A stretch of 64,000 nucleotides of DNA, taken from Thermogemmata fonticola (lineage in GTDB: Bacteria; Planctomycetota; Planctomycetia; Gemmatales; Gemmataceae). Below the pieces are notes generated by a model, which ran no database searches, was not told the origin of the DNA, and saw only the letters and a list, made by a program, of their open reading frames with translations. Location: the NCBI RefSeq assembly GCF_013694095.1, contig NZ_JACEFB010000003.1:124001-188000 (forward strand). Reading direction: 5' to 3'. Below are positions 34,650 through 44,183 of the stretch, in pieces. Within the stretch, counting starts at the first letter, position 1. Every line of letters begins with the position of its first letter. Both the position numbers and the translations under genes were made by a program.

Positions 34650-36047
34650 CTAGCCATTGTAACCGATTAGGTCCCAGCCCTTGCGGTAGGTCCGGCGGAC
34701 GTACTGGGCGGCTTCCGGGCAATCCACCGCCTGGCATTTGGCACCATCCCAAGTAAACGCCTTGCCCACCCGGATCGCGACATTGCCCAGCAGGAAGGCC
34801 GCTGTCAGCAATGCCGCATAGTCGAAGTTAGCCAAGGCCAGTTCGGGCTTGTTGGCCTTGATGGCGTCCACCCATTCGCGTTTCTGCCCGCCATCTCCGC
34901 CATTGTTGACCGGCAGCTTTTCCGGCTTGGTGCCGCCGTTGGTCTTCTGGCCCGTACTGAAGAACACCTCAGCGCCATAGTCGTTGGGCGAGTAGGCGAT
35001 CCCCTTGGAGCCGACGAGAATCGAGCCGCTATCGACCAGTTTTTTGCTTCCCGCCAGAGCCATCGCCTTCTGGACCAACTCGTCCGGCGGAAGCAGTTTC
35101 TGGCCACCCTTACGCCCCTCGTACCAGTGGACCGTGACCGGGCCGCGGCTGCCCCGTGCCGGGAACTTCAGCGTCACATGAGCATAACTGGGACAAGTCA
35201 AGGGATTGACATCACCGGCCTCAGCGGACACATGGACCGGATGATCCAGCTCCAACGCCATGAAAGCCATGTTGGCCGTATGGCAGGCCATATCGCCGAT
35301 AGCACCCGTGCCATAGTCCCAGAAACCACGCCAGGCGAAGGGATGAATGCCACTGGCATAAGGCCGTTCCGGGGCGGGGCCGAGGAACTCGTCCCAGTGC
35401 ACCCCCTTGGGGATGGGAGCCAGCGGGGGAGGATTCTTGTCGGTGATCTTGGGAGCTTGCGGCCAGATGGGACGGTTGGTCCATACGTGCACTTCCGTGA
35501 CCTCGCCCAATTCCCCGGCACGGATCAACTCCACTGCACGTCGCAAGCCGTTGGCTGCCGTCCCCTGATTGCCCATCTGAGTACAGACTTTGTTCTTCTT
35601 GGCCTCTTCACGCATCAAATGGGCTTCATACACATCGTGCGTCAGCGGCTTCTGGCAATACACATGCTTGCCCGCCCGCATGGCCAGAATACTGGGCAGA
35701 GCGTGAGTGTGGTCCGGCGTCGAGACCACCACCGCATCGATCACCTTCAGCAGGGCACTGTCGTCGAACAGTTTCCGAAAGTCGAAAAAGGTCTTGGCCT
35801 GGGGCCACTTCTTCGCCTTTTCTCCCAAGGGTCTTTCGTCGATGTCGCACAACGCCACGACTTCCATGAACTGGGCAGCCTGATCGATGTCGCTGGAGCC
35901 TTTCCCGCCGACACCGATTCCAGCCACCCGGAGCCGTCCGTTGGCCCCTTGAATTCGGACTGCGGAGAAGGCCGGAGCGGCATACAAATAACCCAGTCCT
36001 GCCGCCGCGCTCGCCAATACTTGCCGCCGTGTCATGCCTCGAGCCAT
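34650..36047 (-). CDS. Tat-exported Gfo/Idh/MocA-family oxidoreductase
   Basis: The 465-residue product opens with a twin-arginine signal (MTRRQVLASAAAGLGYLYAA). It then shows the Rossmann fold LRVAGIGVGGKGSSDIDQ, VVALCDIDERP, VVSTPDHTHALPSI and the catalytic-site GKHVYCQKPLTHDVYEA (Lys near residue 134). The C-terminal part (YGTGAIGDMACHTANMAFMA) is the substrate domain. AAGGAG precedes the ATG at 36047. Planctomycetes carry many such exported dehydrogenases, thought to act on sugars or inositols with a bound nucleotide. The substrate is unknown. Confidence 0.92.
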   Translation of the reverse strand: MARGMTRRQVLASAAAGLGYLYAAPAFSAVRIQGANGRLRVAGIGVGGKGSSDIDQAAQFMEVVALCDIDERPLGEKAKKWPQAKTFFDFRKLFDDSALLKVIDAVVVSTPDHTHALPSILAMRAGKHVYCQKPLTHDVYEAHLMREEAKKNKVCTQMGNQGTAANGLRRAVELIRAGELGEVTEVHVWTNRPIWPQAPKITDKNPPPLAPIPKGVHWDEFLGPAPERPYASGIHPFAWRGFWDYGTGAIGDMACHTANMAFMALELDHPVHVSAEAGDVNPLTCPSYAHVTLKFPARGSRGPVTVHWYEGRKGGQKLLPPDELVQKAMALAGSKKLVDSGSILVGSKGIAYSPNDYGAEVFFSTGQKTNGGTKPEKLPVNNGGDGGQKREWVDAIKANKPELALANFDYAALLTAAFLLGNVAIRVGKAFTWDGAKCQAVDCPEAAQYVRRTYRKGWDLIGYNG

Positions 36048-36362
36048 GGTTGTCTCCTTGTTGAAAACTGATCCGCACGTTCGTGTTTCGACTTAGACGG
36101 GAACCGGCCCAGCATCACCCTCCGCGGCTGGTTCCACCGATTCCACCCGTGGTAGGTCTTCCCTCATGAGTCTAACCTTCCTTTCCATAGGAGGCAACAA
36201 AAAAACGGACCAGAGACCTTGATTCTTCCCGTCCTTTTCAACAATTTCGCATCCACGCAGAGGTGAGCTTGCTCCGATTCGACGAAACCTTAGGAACAAT
36301 AAGGTCTGTCTCTTCGGCCAGGAGGAACCTTCCCGCTCGATCGACGGCCACGATCCGACTCA
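36048..36362. other. Intergenic region between pyrC and the exported oxidoreductase gene
   Basis: No gene seen. A run of seven T on the minus strand with a weak upstream stem (GGAC/GTCC) near 36190-36230 could terminate pyrC transcription, but it is not convincing. Confidence 0.35.
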
Positions 36363-37643
36363 TCAAGCCAGATGGCACATCTTGATTTGGCCACCTACGA
36401 TCGTCGCTACTGCCCGTCCCACCACCCGCCAGCCATCGAAGGGGGTATTACGGCTTTTCGATTTGAACTCGCGCTTGTCGATGGTCCACTGCACCTTCGG
36501 ATCGATCACCGTCACGTCGGCTGGGCGGCCGGGAAGTAATGTCCCGCGATCAATACCCAATACTTGCGCTGGGTGCAGCGTCATTTTGGCCAGCATTTGC
36601 TCCCAGCTCAGGTGGCCTGCTTCGACCAGGTGGGTGATGCACAACGGCAAAAAGGTCTCCAGACCAATGATTCCATTAGGAGCCTGATCCAGTTCGCGCT
36701 CCTTTTTCTCAGGCGCATGGGGTGCATGATCGGTGGCCAGCACCGAGAGCGTCCCGTCTTTCAATCCTTGCACAATGGCTGCCACATCGCGAGCCGTCCG
36801 CAGGGGGGGCGACATCTTGAAATTACTGTCGAAGGATCGCATCGCTTCGTCCGTCAGCAAGAAATGATGGGGGCAAGCTTCCCCGGTCACCTGCACGCCC
36901 CGTTGTTTCCCCTGGCGAATCAACTCCACTCCCCCCGCCGTGGACACGTGGAGGATATGGACCCGCCCCCCCGTCAACTCGGCTAGCAGAATGTCCCGGA
37001 AGATCATGATCTCCTCAGCCACCGCCGGCATGCCGCGCAGTCCCAACTGCACGCTAACTACCCCTTCGTTCATGACCCCGCCTTGGGTCAATTCCAGCAC
37101 CTCGGCGTGGACCAACACCGCCTTGTCCAACATGCGGCAGTACTCCAAAGCCCGCCGCATAATCTCCGCCGAACTGACCGGCGCGCCGTCATCACTGAAA
37201 GCCACCGCGCCTCCTTCCACCAATCCGCCGAGTTCTGCCAACTCTTTGCCTTCCCGATTTTTGGTGATTGCCCCTACCGGAAAGACGTTGCAGTTTCCCG
37301 CTCGGCGTGCCTGGAGGATCACAAACTCCGCGGCTGATCGGCTATCTAGTGCGGGTTCCGTATTGGGCATGCAGGCCACGCTGGTGATTCCTCCCGCCAC
37401 CGCCGCCGCCGTACCCGTCGCAATGGTCTCGTCTTCCTCTCGGCCCGGCTCACGCAAATGCACATGCATATCGATTAGCCCCGGGCACACGATCAAACCC
37501 CGGCAATCCAAGACCACATCCGCACCATAAGGCTGAGGTCCCAAGCCCAATATCTTCCCATCCCGCAGCCAAACGTCAGCCACTACATCCAACGACTGGG
37601 CTGGATCAATCACCCGGCCCTGACGAAGCAGTATCGTACTCAT
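36363..37643 (-). CDS. pyrC: Dihydroorotase
   Basis: The 426-residue product catalyses the third step of pyrimidine synthesis, carbamoyl-aspartate to dihydroorotate. I choose the ATG at 37643 (GGAAGAG upstream, MSTILLRQGRVIDPAQ); the open frame extends 71 codons further without family features. Metal-binding HVHLREPG at about 60-67 follows PGLIDM. TGEACPHHFLLT, HVSTAGG and VLATDHAPHAPEKK with the conserved Asp complete the amidohydrolase site. The segment MSPPLRTARDV is class I type. pyrB is not adjacent. Confidence 0.96.
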   Translation of the reverse strand: MSTILLRQGRVIDPAQSLDVVADVWLRDGKILGLGPQPYGADVVLDCRGLIVCPGLIDMHVHLREPGREEDETIATGTAAAVAGGITSVACMPNTEPALDSRSAAEFVILQARRAGNCNVFPVGAITKNREGKELAELGGLVEGGAVAFSDDGAPVSSAEIMRRALEYCRMLDKAVLVHAEVLELTQGGVMNEGVVSVQLGLRGMPAVAEEIMIFRDILLAELTGGRVHILHVSTAGGVELIRQGKQRGVQVTGEACPHHFLLTDEAMRSFDSNFKMSPPLRTARDVAAIVQGLKDGTLSVLATDHAPHAPEKKERELDQAPNGIIGLETFLPLCITHLVEAGHLSWEQMLAKMTLHPAQVLGIDRGTLLPGRPADVTVIDPKVQWTIDKREFKSKSRNTPFDGWRVVGRAVATIVGGQIKMCHLA

Positions 37644-37922
37644 TGACTCTTCCGCCTTCTTCAAAACAACCCACACTCCAGACTGCGGCACTTCGATTGC
37701 TTCTGTTCTAAGAAACTGTTTGCTGGACTGAAGAGGGCGCCCAACCCCTCGCCCTCTTCTCAGCCACCCTGGCGGAATAACCGACACCTCCCGAACATCT
37801 TGAGCAGCTTTCGCACCCTTTTGCCTGTCTTTCCTCGTCCCATTGCATTCCACCATTCTTCGCCGTCGATGCCCTCCACATCTAGAGTGCCATTCACATC
37901 GAGATCAGTTGGGACACCGCCG

Positions 37923-38708
37923 ATGTCAGGAAAGTTGCCCGTGGTGATAGCCTTGCTTTGCGGAGGATGCACCGCCCTTTCGCATGGGCCGCCAACGGTC
38001 ACGGTTGCCCGGACCTCCCTTCCTGCGTCCACCGAAATTTCTGGACCGCTGAATGGGTCCAACGTTTCCCCACCCAATCCGGCAATCGCAGCGGGCCATC
38101 CCCGCATTGCCAGTGTTTCGGCCAATTCCACCATTTCTAGCGAGGAGGGTGATTCCACCGATCCACTCACTCAGGCCGCCGCCTGCCTGAAGCGGGGAGA
38201 GGAACTGCAAGCCGCCGCTTATCTGGAGCAATACCTCCGCGAACAACCGCACGCCCATCTCTTTCGCATTCAATTGGCCGAGATCTATCACCGCGGCCAG
38301 CAAGCGACCCGCGCCCAGCTTCACTACGAATACTTCCTCGGATATTTGCCCTCTCCGGCCAAGGACCCTCTGAACCAATATGCAGTCCTGGCTCATACAC
38401 GCCTGCGCGAATATGCCCTGCTCCGCCACGATTCCTTCCGCGAGGCTTACCACCGCGCTGCGGGACTACTTCTGTTGGCTCGATCTGCCCAGCAACTTCA
38501 TCCTAGCTTAGCCGATGAATTGCTCGGCCAAGCACGCCAGGCTCTAGAGCAAGCCCGGGCCTTGCGACCGTACCATCCCCTCCTACTCGCTCGCCGCCTC
38601 GAAATGCACGAACTCTGTCATCAGAACAGCACAGCTTTTTGGGAACGACTTGCTATCGAGCACTCTCCCCTTCCTTCAGTCATCACACCTGCACTCTCTT
38701 TGGAATAA
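37923..38708 (+). CDS. Lipoprotein of unknown function with TPR-like repeats
   Basis: The ATG at 37923 gives a signal with lipobox LLCGGC (about residues 11-16), so it should be lipid-anchored; the longer frame upstream would bury this signal. The middle has a Ser/Pro-rich linker and then TPR-like helices (AAACLKRGEELQAAAYLEQY, HLFRIQLAEIYHRGQQATRA, QLHYEYFLGY). These mediate protein contacts. It is divergent from pyrC. The function is unknown. Confidence 0.75.
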   Translation: MSGKLPVVIALLCGGCTALSHGPPTVTVARTSLPASTEISGPLNGSNVSPPNPAIAAGHPRIASVSANSTISSEEGDSTDPLTQAAACLKRGEELQAAAYLEQYLREQPHAHLFRIQLAEIYHRGQQATRAQLHYEYFLGYLPSPAKDPLNQYAVLAHTRLREYALLRHDSFREAYHRAAGLLLLARSAQQLHPSLADELLGQARQALEQARALRPYHPLLLARRLEMHELCHQNSTAFWERLAIEHSPLPSVITPALSLE

Positions 38709-38765
38709 ATAGTTATTTGGCATTCTATAATGCATTTATTCCTTATAAAATTCACAAACATCTGT

Positions 38766-40676
38766 TTATGCTATATCTATACAAGCTTGGAATACATCCA
38801 GCACGCGATTCAAGGATTCTTGCCGAATGCACAACGGCGGCAAACAATACAACACTGGCCCGAGGGGGCGGAGGAGCACCCCCATTTCCAGGGCCATGGC
38901 TCGCCAACGGGGTACCATCTCACTGAGATAACCTCCCGGAAGATTCAGCTCGACGACGCCGATCGTACCACACCATCGCACATCCTTCACTTTGGGATGC
39001 CCTCGCCAGCGGGGCAAATGTGCTGTCCAGTAGGCCTCGATTCGTTTGGCCTGATGCAACCAGTCTCCTTTTTGGAGCAGTCGCCAATTGGCCGCCGCCA
39101 CTGCGCACGCTAGCGGGTTGGCCGTATAGGAATGGCCGTGAAAAAACATGCGGGAACGATCGGCGTGCTGGAAAAGTTCGACGACGCGGGGAGCCGCCAA
39201 GGTCGCTGCTAAGGGCAGCATTCCTCCGGTCAACGTCTTAGCCGTGCAAATCAAATCCGGGGCAATTCCGGCATGATCAAACGCCCATAGGCGGCCGGTG
39301 CGACAAGCGGTCATCACCTCATCTACAATAAAAAGCAGGTTTTCCTCACGGGCCACCTCCCACAAGTCGCGCAGAGTTTGGGCGGGATACATGCGCATCC
39401 CCCCGGCTCCCTGCACCAGCGGTTCAATAACCACCGCCGCAATCCGATCCTGACGGCAGCGAATCGCCTCCACCAGTGCCTCAACCTCCAACGGAATTTG
39501 CATCACTTCAAACAACAAGGAATCATACATTCCGAAATATATGGGATCACGGCTAATAGACATTGCACCGAAGGTGTCGCCATGATATGAATTTTGAAAG
39601 CAAATAAATATATCTTTACTGTATCCCTGCATACGCCAATACTGCACCGCCATTTTTAAGGCTACTTCCACAGCCGTGCTACCGTTGTCCGAGAAAAAAA
39701 CCCGGCCGCCATTCCATCCCGGCACGGAACGCAACAAACCTTCCGCCAGTTCCACCGCATAGAAGTGAGTCGTTCCCGCAAAAACCGTATGGTCCAGCGT
39801 GGCCGCAGCTCGACGCAACGCTGCCACCAGCGGCGGATGACAATGACCGTGTAGAATCGTCCACCAGGAAGCGATCGCATCGATGACCCGCCGTCCATCC
39901 GCCAAAATCAAATACTCCTCCTCGGCTGCCACAACGGGCGCCGGTAGAACGGCCTCCAACAGCGGGGTATAGGGATGCCATACATAGCGCTGATCCAGTT
40001 CCTGAATCTCAGCCGCAAAGCAGGACCGATCGTCGTAGTAGCGCTCGACAAGCTGATCGATTGCTTGCAGGACAGGCAGTTGAGATAGGCTGATGCGTCG
40101 GAGAGAAGAGGCATCCCAGTGGTCATTTTGTGGCGTAGCAAGGGAGAATACCGGCAGTTGTGTGTAGCGATGGATTTGCTCTTCTGCAAAAGGATCAGGC
40201 GGACCAAGCAATACCACCGCAATGACTGATACTCCATGTAATGATTCACAAGCAGACAGTATACGACCGATGGCACCAATCCTGGATGAACCTACTAAGA
40301 TAACAGGGCTTCTCCAAGCACGAATCAGATCGATTTGCAAGGCATTCTCTGTCAAAGGAGAAAGCGGACCGCCAAAGGTCTCGATCAGCAATGGCTGCTT
40401 GGACGGAGGGCGGGCTGCGAGGATTTCTCCAACGGAAGGAATGGTATCACCCTGTCGTCGAGCTACCAGCAGCGGTGCCACGGCCTCAGCAAAATGCCGC
40501 AAGGGTGTATAAACACAGGCCTCAGGGACGCAATCGCGGACTCTCGCTGTGTCCGAATCTCCGGTCTCTAAGGGTTTCCAGTATGCATACTTATCAGAAA
40601 ATGCATTGAGATATATGATAGAAAACGTCGTTTTACCAACTTCTGTATCTGTACCAACAATAATAATATCACGCAT
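38766..40676 (-). CDS. bioDA: BioD-BioA fusion: dethiobiotin synthetase and DAPA aminotransferase
   Basis: Residues about 1-220 are BioD (Walker A GTDTEVGKTTFS at 8-19), which closes the ureido ring of dethiobiotin. Residues about 225-636 are BioA, a class III PLP transaminase that makes 7,8-diaminopelargonate: IASWWTILHGHCHPPLV, RVFFSDNGSTAVEVALKMAV, NSYHGDTFGAMSIS, FIVDEVMTACRTG and the PLP lysine in CTAKTLTGGMLPL. The two consecutive steps are thus in one protein, like plant BIO3-BIO1. The gene follows bioF by 8 bp and ends the biotin operon. The sequence has AT-rich patches unlike the neighbours. Confidence 0.95.
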   Translation of the reverse strand: MRDIIIVGTDTEVGKTTFSIIYLNAFSDKYAYWKPLETGDSDTARVRDCVPEACVYTPLRHFAEAVAPLLVARRQGDTIPSVGEILAARPPSKQPLLIETFGGPLSPLTENALQIDLIRAWRSPVILVGSSRIGAIGRILSACESLHGVSVIAVVLLGPPDPFAEEQIHRYTQLPVFSLATPQNDHWDASSLRRISLSQLPVLQAIDQLVERYYDDRSCFAAEIQELDQRYVWHPYTPLLEAVLPAPVVAAEEEYLILADGRRVIDAIASWWTILHGHCHPPLVAALRRAAATLDHTVFAGTTHFYAVELAEGLLRSVPGWNGGRVFFSDNGSTAVEVALKMAVQYWRMQGYSKDIFICFQNSYHGDTFGAMSISRDPIYFGMYDSLLFEVMQIPLEVEALVEAIRCRQDRIAAVVIEPLVQGAGGMRMYPAQTLRDLWEVAREENLLFIVDEVMTACRTGRLWAFDHAGIAPDLICTAKTLTGGMLPLAATLAAPRVVELFQHADRSRMFFHGHSYTANPLACAVAAANWRLLQKGDWLHQAKRIEAYWTAHLPRWRGHPKVKDVRWCGTIGVVELNLPGGYLSEMVPRWRAMALEMGVLLRPLGPVLYCLPPLCIRQESLNRVLDVFQACIDIA

Positions 40677-40684
40677 AGCTCTTA

Positions 40685-41818
40685 TTAATGATATTCAGTA
40701 AAAATAGATCGTAATCGCAGAGCTAGATTCTCTAAACAATCAGGTGTATGATCAGCGTGGAGGGAGATACGAAGTCGCGCGGAATATTCAGGCACCGAGG
40801 GCGGGCGTATTGCCCGAATATCCCAGCCTTGGAGCCATAACTGTTGAGCCAGGCGAACGGCCTTGTTATCCTCACCAACCACTATGGGAACAATATAAGA
40901 ATCGCCTCGTATATCCCAGCCGCTATCATGTAGAAGTGATCGAAATAATTGCACATTACGAAATAGCAATTCTCGCCCTGAATTATCATTAATGACTCTT
41001 TGTATTCCTTTGCACCAATAAGCACCTAAAAGTGGCGGTAATGCTGTCGTAAAAATCAAATGTCGGCAACGATTGATAAGATACTCTTTCAATAAATGCG
41101 ATCCACAAATATATGCTCCGCATAATCCCAACGCTTTGCCGCCTGTGTGAACGGTGGCTAGCACGCGAGAACGGAGGTGCAGAGCATCGACGAGTCCGGA
41201 ACCGTTGACGCCGTAGCAACCCGTGCTATGGGCTTCATCCACAATGAGATGTGCCCCATAGCGTTCCGCGAGTTCCACAATATCTTGGAGAGGAGCCAGA
41301 TCACCGTCCATACTGAAAATGGATTCGGTGACAATAAACATCTCACGCCCTACTGGGCGTATCTGCGCCTCCTGTCTCAATCCATCCTCAAGATGATTAA
41401 GGTCATTGTGCTTGAATATATATTTTCGTGGCCGGCAGATACGTAAGGCCTCATAGATGCTTGCGTGGCACCGCTCATCTGCCGCCACCCAATCTCCCGG
41501 TTCGATCACTGTGGTTAGCAACCCTTCGTTGGCTGTGAAGCCGCTTGTCATCATCAACACCGATTCGGCCCCATGCCATTGAGCCAATTGCGCTTCGACC
41601 TGCTCCCAGATGGGATGGTGCCCGCGCAGCAGACGCGAACCCATTCCCGTCACCGGCAAGCTCGCCTGGTCTTCGACAGAGATCGGACAGCGTCCATGAC
41701 CATAACCAAGATAATCATTCGATGTGAAATCAATACCATCCCCTGCCCGTATATTGCGGTATCGGTCTTGTGATTTCAATGTATTCAGTGTTATTTTCCA
41801 GCGATCGATCAATCCCAT
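40685..41818 (-). CDS. bioF: 8-amino-7-oxononanoate synthase
   Basis: The 377-residue PLP enzyme condenses pimeloyl-thioester and alanine, the first committed step of the biotin ring pathway. Family features are IDFTSNDYLGYGHGR, TGMGSRLLRGHHPIWEQVEA, MTSGFTANEGLL, VDEAHSTGCYG (PLP Asp/His) and the PLP lysine in VHTGGKALGLCG near residue 232. It lies 15 bp after bioB and 8 bp before bioDA, so the three are cotranscribed. AT content is raised towards its 3' end. Confidence 0.95.
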   Translation of the reverse strand: MGLIDRWKITLNTLKSQDRYRNIRAGDGIDFTSNDYLGYGHGRCPISVEDQASLPVTGMGSRLLRGHHPIWEQVEAQLAQWHGAESVLMMTSGFTANEGLLTTVIEPGDWVAADERCHASIYEALRICRPRKYIFKHNDLNHLEDGLRQEAQIRPVGREMFIVTESIFSMDGDLAPLQDIVELAERYGAHLIVDEAHSTGCYGVNGSGLVDALHLRSRVLATVHTGGKALGLCGAYICGSHLLKEYLINRCRHLIFTTALPPLLGAYWCKGIQRVINDNSGRELLFRNVQLFRSLLHDSGWDIRGDSYIVPIVVGEDNKAVRLAQQLWLQGWDIRAIRPPSVPEYSARLRISLHADHTPDCLENLALRLRSIFTEYH

Positions 41819-41833
41819 AGAACTTTGATATCC

Positions 41834-42796
41834 TCAAGCGATATTTCCACAATGATTTTTCTGCTTCTCAGCAATCGGACCAATTGCAGTCAACAAGTGC
41901 TCATCCTCTTGAATATCAGGGTTAGAAGCTGTGAGGAGTTTTTCACCATAGAATATGGAATCTGCACCAGCTAAAAAGCAAAGGATTTGCGCCTCTTGGC
42001 TCAGGCGATCTCGGCCCGCACTCAGGCGGATTCTGGATTTGGGAAAGGTGATCCGAGCTACTGCGATGAGGCGTACGAGTTCCGTAACAGAGACTGGCGG
42101 AGCTTTTTCCAAGGGTGTTCCCGGTATAGGAATCAGACAATTGATAGGTATGCTTTCTGGAGGCGGTTGCAATTGTGAAAGCTCCACAAGCATCATTAAG
42201 CGATCATCAATAGATTCTCCCATGCCGATGATTCCACCACAACAAACGGAGATACCAGCTTGAGACACGGCACGTAGTGTAGCCAAACGGTCATCATATG
42301 TACGTGTGGTGACGATATTGGAATAGAATTGGCGGGAGGTATCGAGATTGTGATTGTACGCGGTCAGTCCTGCTTCTTTGAGGCGCCGGGCTTGATCGGG
42401 AGTGAGCATGCCTAAGGTGACACAGGCTTCCAAACCGAGGGAGCGAACGGTGCGGATCATTTCGAGAACGCGCTCGAATTCTGGTCCCTCCTTCGGAGGC
42501 GAACGCCAGGCTGCTCCCATGCAGAAACGGGTCGCGCCAGCCGCCTTGGCCTGCTCGGCAGCCTGCCGCACCTCCTCCACGGTCAGCAACGGCTGGCGTG
42601 ACACCGGTGTGTCATAATGTGCCGATTGCGGGCAATAAGCGCAGTCCTCCGGGCATCCGCCTGTTTTGATACTCAACAAGGCGCACTTCTGAATGTCGCC
42701 ATAGCCCCGATTCTGACGGTGCACATCGCTGGCCTGAGCGACTAGTTCCAGAAGTGGTTGACTATATAGAGATCGCAATTCTGTTAGCGTCTTCAT
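41834..42796 (-). CDS. bioB: Biotin synthase
   Basis: The roughly 320-residue radical-SAM enzyme inserts sulfur into dethiobiotin. The radical-SAM cysteines are in GGCPEDCAYCPQSAHY (CxxxCxxC) near residue 48. The second cluster region and the conserved Arg occur in SKSRIRLSAGRDRL, and GGIIGMGES is typical. The ATG at 42796 fits the family; a TTG four codons upstream gives the longest frame. It starts 55 bp after the stop of the upstream oxidoreductase gene and begins the bioB-bioF-bioDA run. Confidence 0.95.
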   Translation of the reverse strand: MKTLTELRSLYSQPLLELVAQASDVHRQNRGYGDIQKCALLSIKTGGCPEDCAYCPQSAHYDTPVSRQPLLTVEEVRQAAEQAKAAGATRFCMGAAWRSPPKEGPEFERVLEMIRTVRSLGLEACVTLGMLTPDQARRLKEAGLTAYNHNLDTSRQFYSNIVTTRTYDDRLATLRAVSQAGISVCCGGIIGMGESIDDRLMMLVELSQLQPPPESIPINCLIPIPGTPLEKAPPVSVTELVRLIAVARITFPKSRIRLSAGRDRLSQEAQILCFLAGADSIFYGEKLLTASNPDIQEDEHLLTAIGPIAEKQKNHCGNIA

Positions 42797-42851
42797 ATTA
42801 TCTATCAATCCAGAATAGGTGAATCCAATGTCTAACTTCAGGAGTTCTATA

Positions 42852-43964
42852 TCACAATGCTGAAGAATCCATATTCAGGGACACAGGCTCGCCTCTATTG
42901 CGGGCTGAGCGGAGGCAGGCATCGAGTACAACCTGAGTCTTCCACGCAATCTCGGACCATTTAGGATCGTGCCGTCCTGAGAGAATCGCGAGGGAAAAGT
43001 TGCGAATCATGTTTACTTCCTGTGCTCCCGGCATACCATCACTGTATTCTCGCACGGCATGGCGCTGGCTATGTTGTTCCATGTTGAATGAACATCCAAC
43101 AACACGGAAGTATGGTTGCGATACAGTCAATGATACTTCCGCACCATAATACGGTAGTACAAAATCCTCGATCCAAATGGAACCTTTCGTACCACTGATA
43201 TGTGCCCACTGTTGTAATTCTGTCACGAAGGAGCAATAAAACGAAGCGGTGACCTGCTCTGGGAAAAAGAGATCGGCGGCAAATTCCAGGGGAACGGCAT
43301 TCTCGGTCTGCTCCGGGGGTGAGAGGATGCGTCCTACGACCGATTGGGGCAACTGATACTTCATGATCCAAAGGGAAAGGCGAATGTTGTACCAGCCGAG
43401 ATCGCCCAAAGCGCCCAGGGGTTCAAGCTGCGGTTGGACACGGATATTGCCACGCAGGAATTCGGGGGGAGCAGCAAAACTAAATTGGGAGTTGATGCGG
43501 CGAAGCGTGCCGACAGTTTGGCCATCATCTAGGAGGCGGCGCAGCAGAGGGAGTCGCTGACTGTGCATGAACATAACGCCATCCATGAAGTGGACGTTGT
43601 GGGTACGGCAGGCTAGGAGCATCTCGCGGAGTTGTTCCGCGTTGGGAGCGCAAGGTTTTTCGCAGAGGACATGTTTGCGTGCCTGAGCCGTGCGGATGAC
43701 CCATGGCGGTCGGATACCGGTGGGCAGAGGAATATAGACGGCGTCCACATCCGGGCGTTCGAGCAACTCTTCGTAGCTGCATGCTGTCGGCATCCGGGGA
43801 AAAGGCGCTTCCGCTTGGCATTCGGCGATGAATTGTTCGGCTTTCGCGCGATCACGGCTGGCCACGGCCACCAACTCCGCATTACCGGCCAAGCGCATCG
43901 CTTTCCAATTTTTACGCGCGATATTGGCAGCACCTAGAATACCCCAACGACAGAGAGTCGTCAT
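42852..43964 (-). CDS. Cytoplasmic Gfo/Idh/MocA-family oxidoreductase
   Basis: GAGGAGCGACGC precedes the ATG at 43964. The 370-residue product has LCRWGILGAANIARKNW (Rossmann start), ELVAVASRDRAKAEQF, VDAVYIPLPTGIRPPWVI and KHVLCEKPCAPNAEQL with the catalytic Lys. This is the Gfo/Idh/MocA pattern without a signal peptide, so it is cytoplasmic. It stands 55 bp upstream of bioB on the same strand and may be cotranscribed with the biotin genes. Whether it takes part in biotin supply is unknown; it could simply be a neighbour. Confidence 0.9.
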   Translation of the reverse strand: MTTLCRWGILGAANIARKNWKAMRLAGNAELVAVASRDRAKAEQFIAECQAEAPFPRMPTACSYEELLERPDVDAVYIPLPTGIRPPWVIRTAQARKHVLCEKPCAPNAEQLREMLLACRTHNVHFMDGVMFMHSQRLPLLRRLLDDGQTVGTLRRINSQFSFAAPPEFLRGNIRVQPQLEPLGALGDLGWYNIRLSLWIMKYQLPQSVVGRILSPPEQTENAVPLEFAADLFFPEQVTASFYCSFVTELQQWAHISGTKGSIWIEDFVLPYYGAEVSLTVSQPYFRVVGCSFNMEQHSQRHAVREYSDGMPGAQEVNMIRNFSLAILSGRHDPKWSEIAWKTQVVLDACLRSARNRGEPVSLNMDSSAL

Positions 43965-44183
43965 GCGTCGCTCCTCGGTCCATCCTTGCCGAACCGTTAG
44001 AGAAAAAGCCAACTCCCTTTTTTCTCCGGCATACCTGCATCACTAGGGAAATGTTGTATGAGGTGAGAGGTAAGGTCACAACCGGCTCGCTCGCATCCAT
44101 TGCAAACTAATCTGCGCGAAGCAAGGGTTTAGTGGATTGTCGCGATCGCATGAGCGGGAAGCGATAGCACAAGAGACACCAGT

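Noticed and set aside
37760-38170. Leftward ORF with a VNGTLDVEGIDG stretch that looks slightly dockerin/EF-hand-like
   Set aside because: It overlaps the pyrC upstream region and the lipoprotein start in another frame, has no ribosome binding site, and the similarity is too short.
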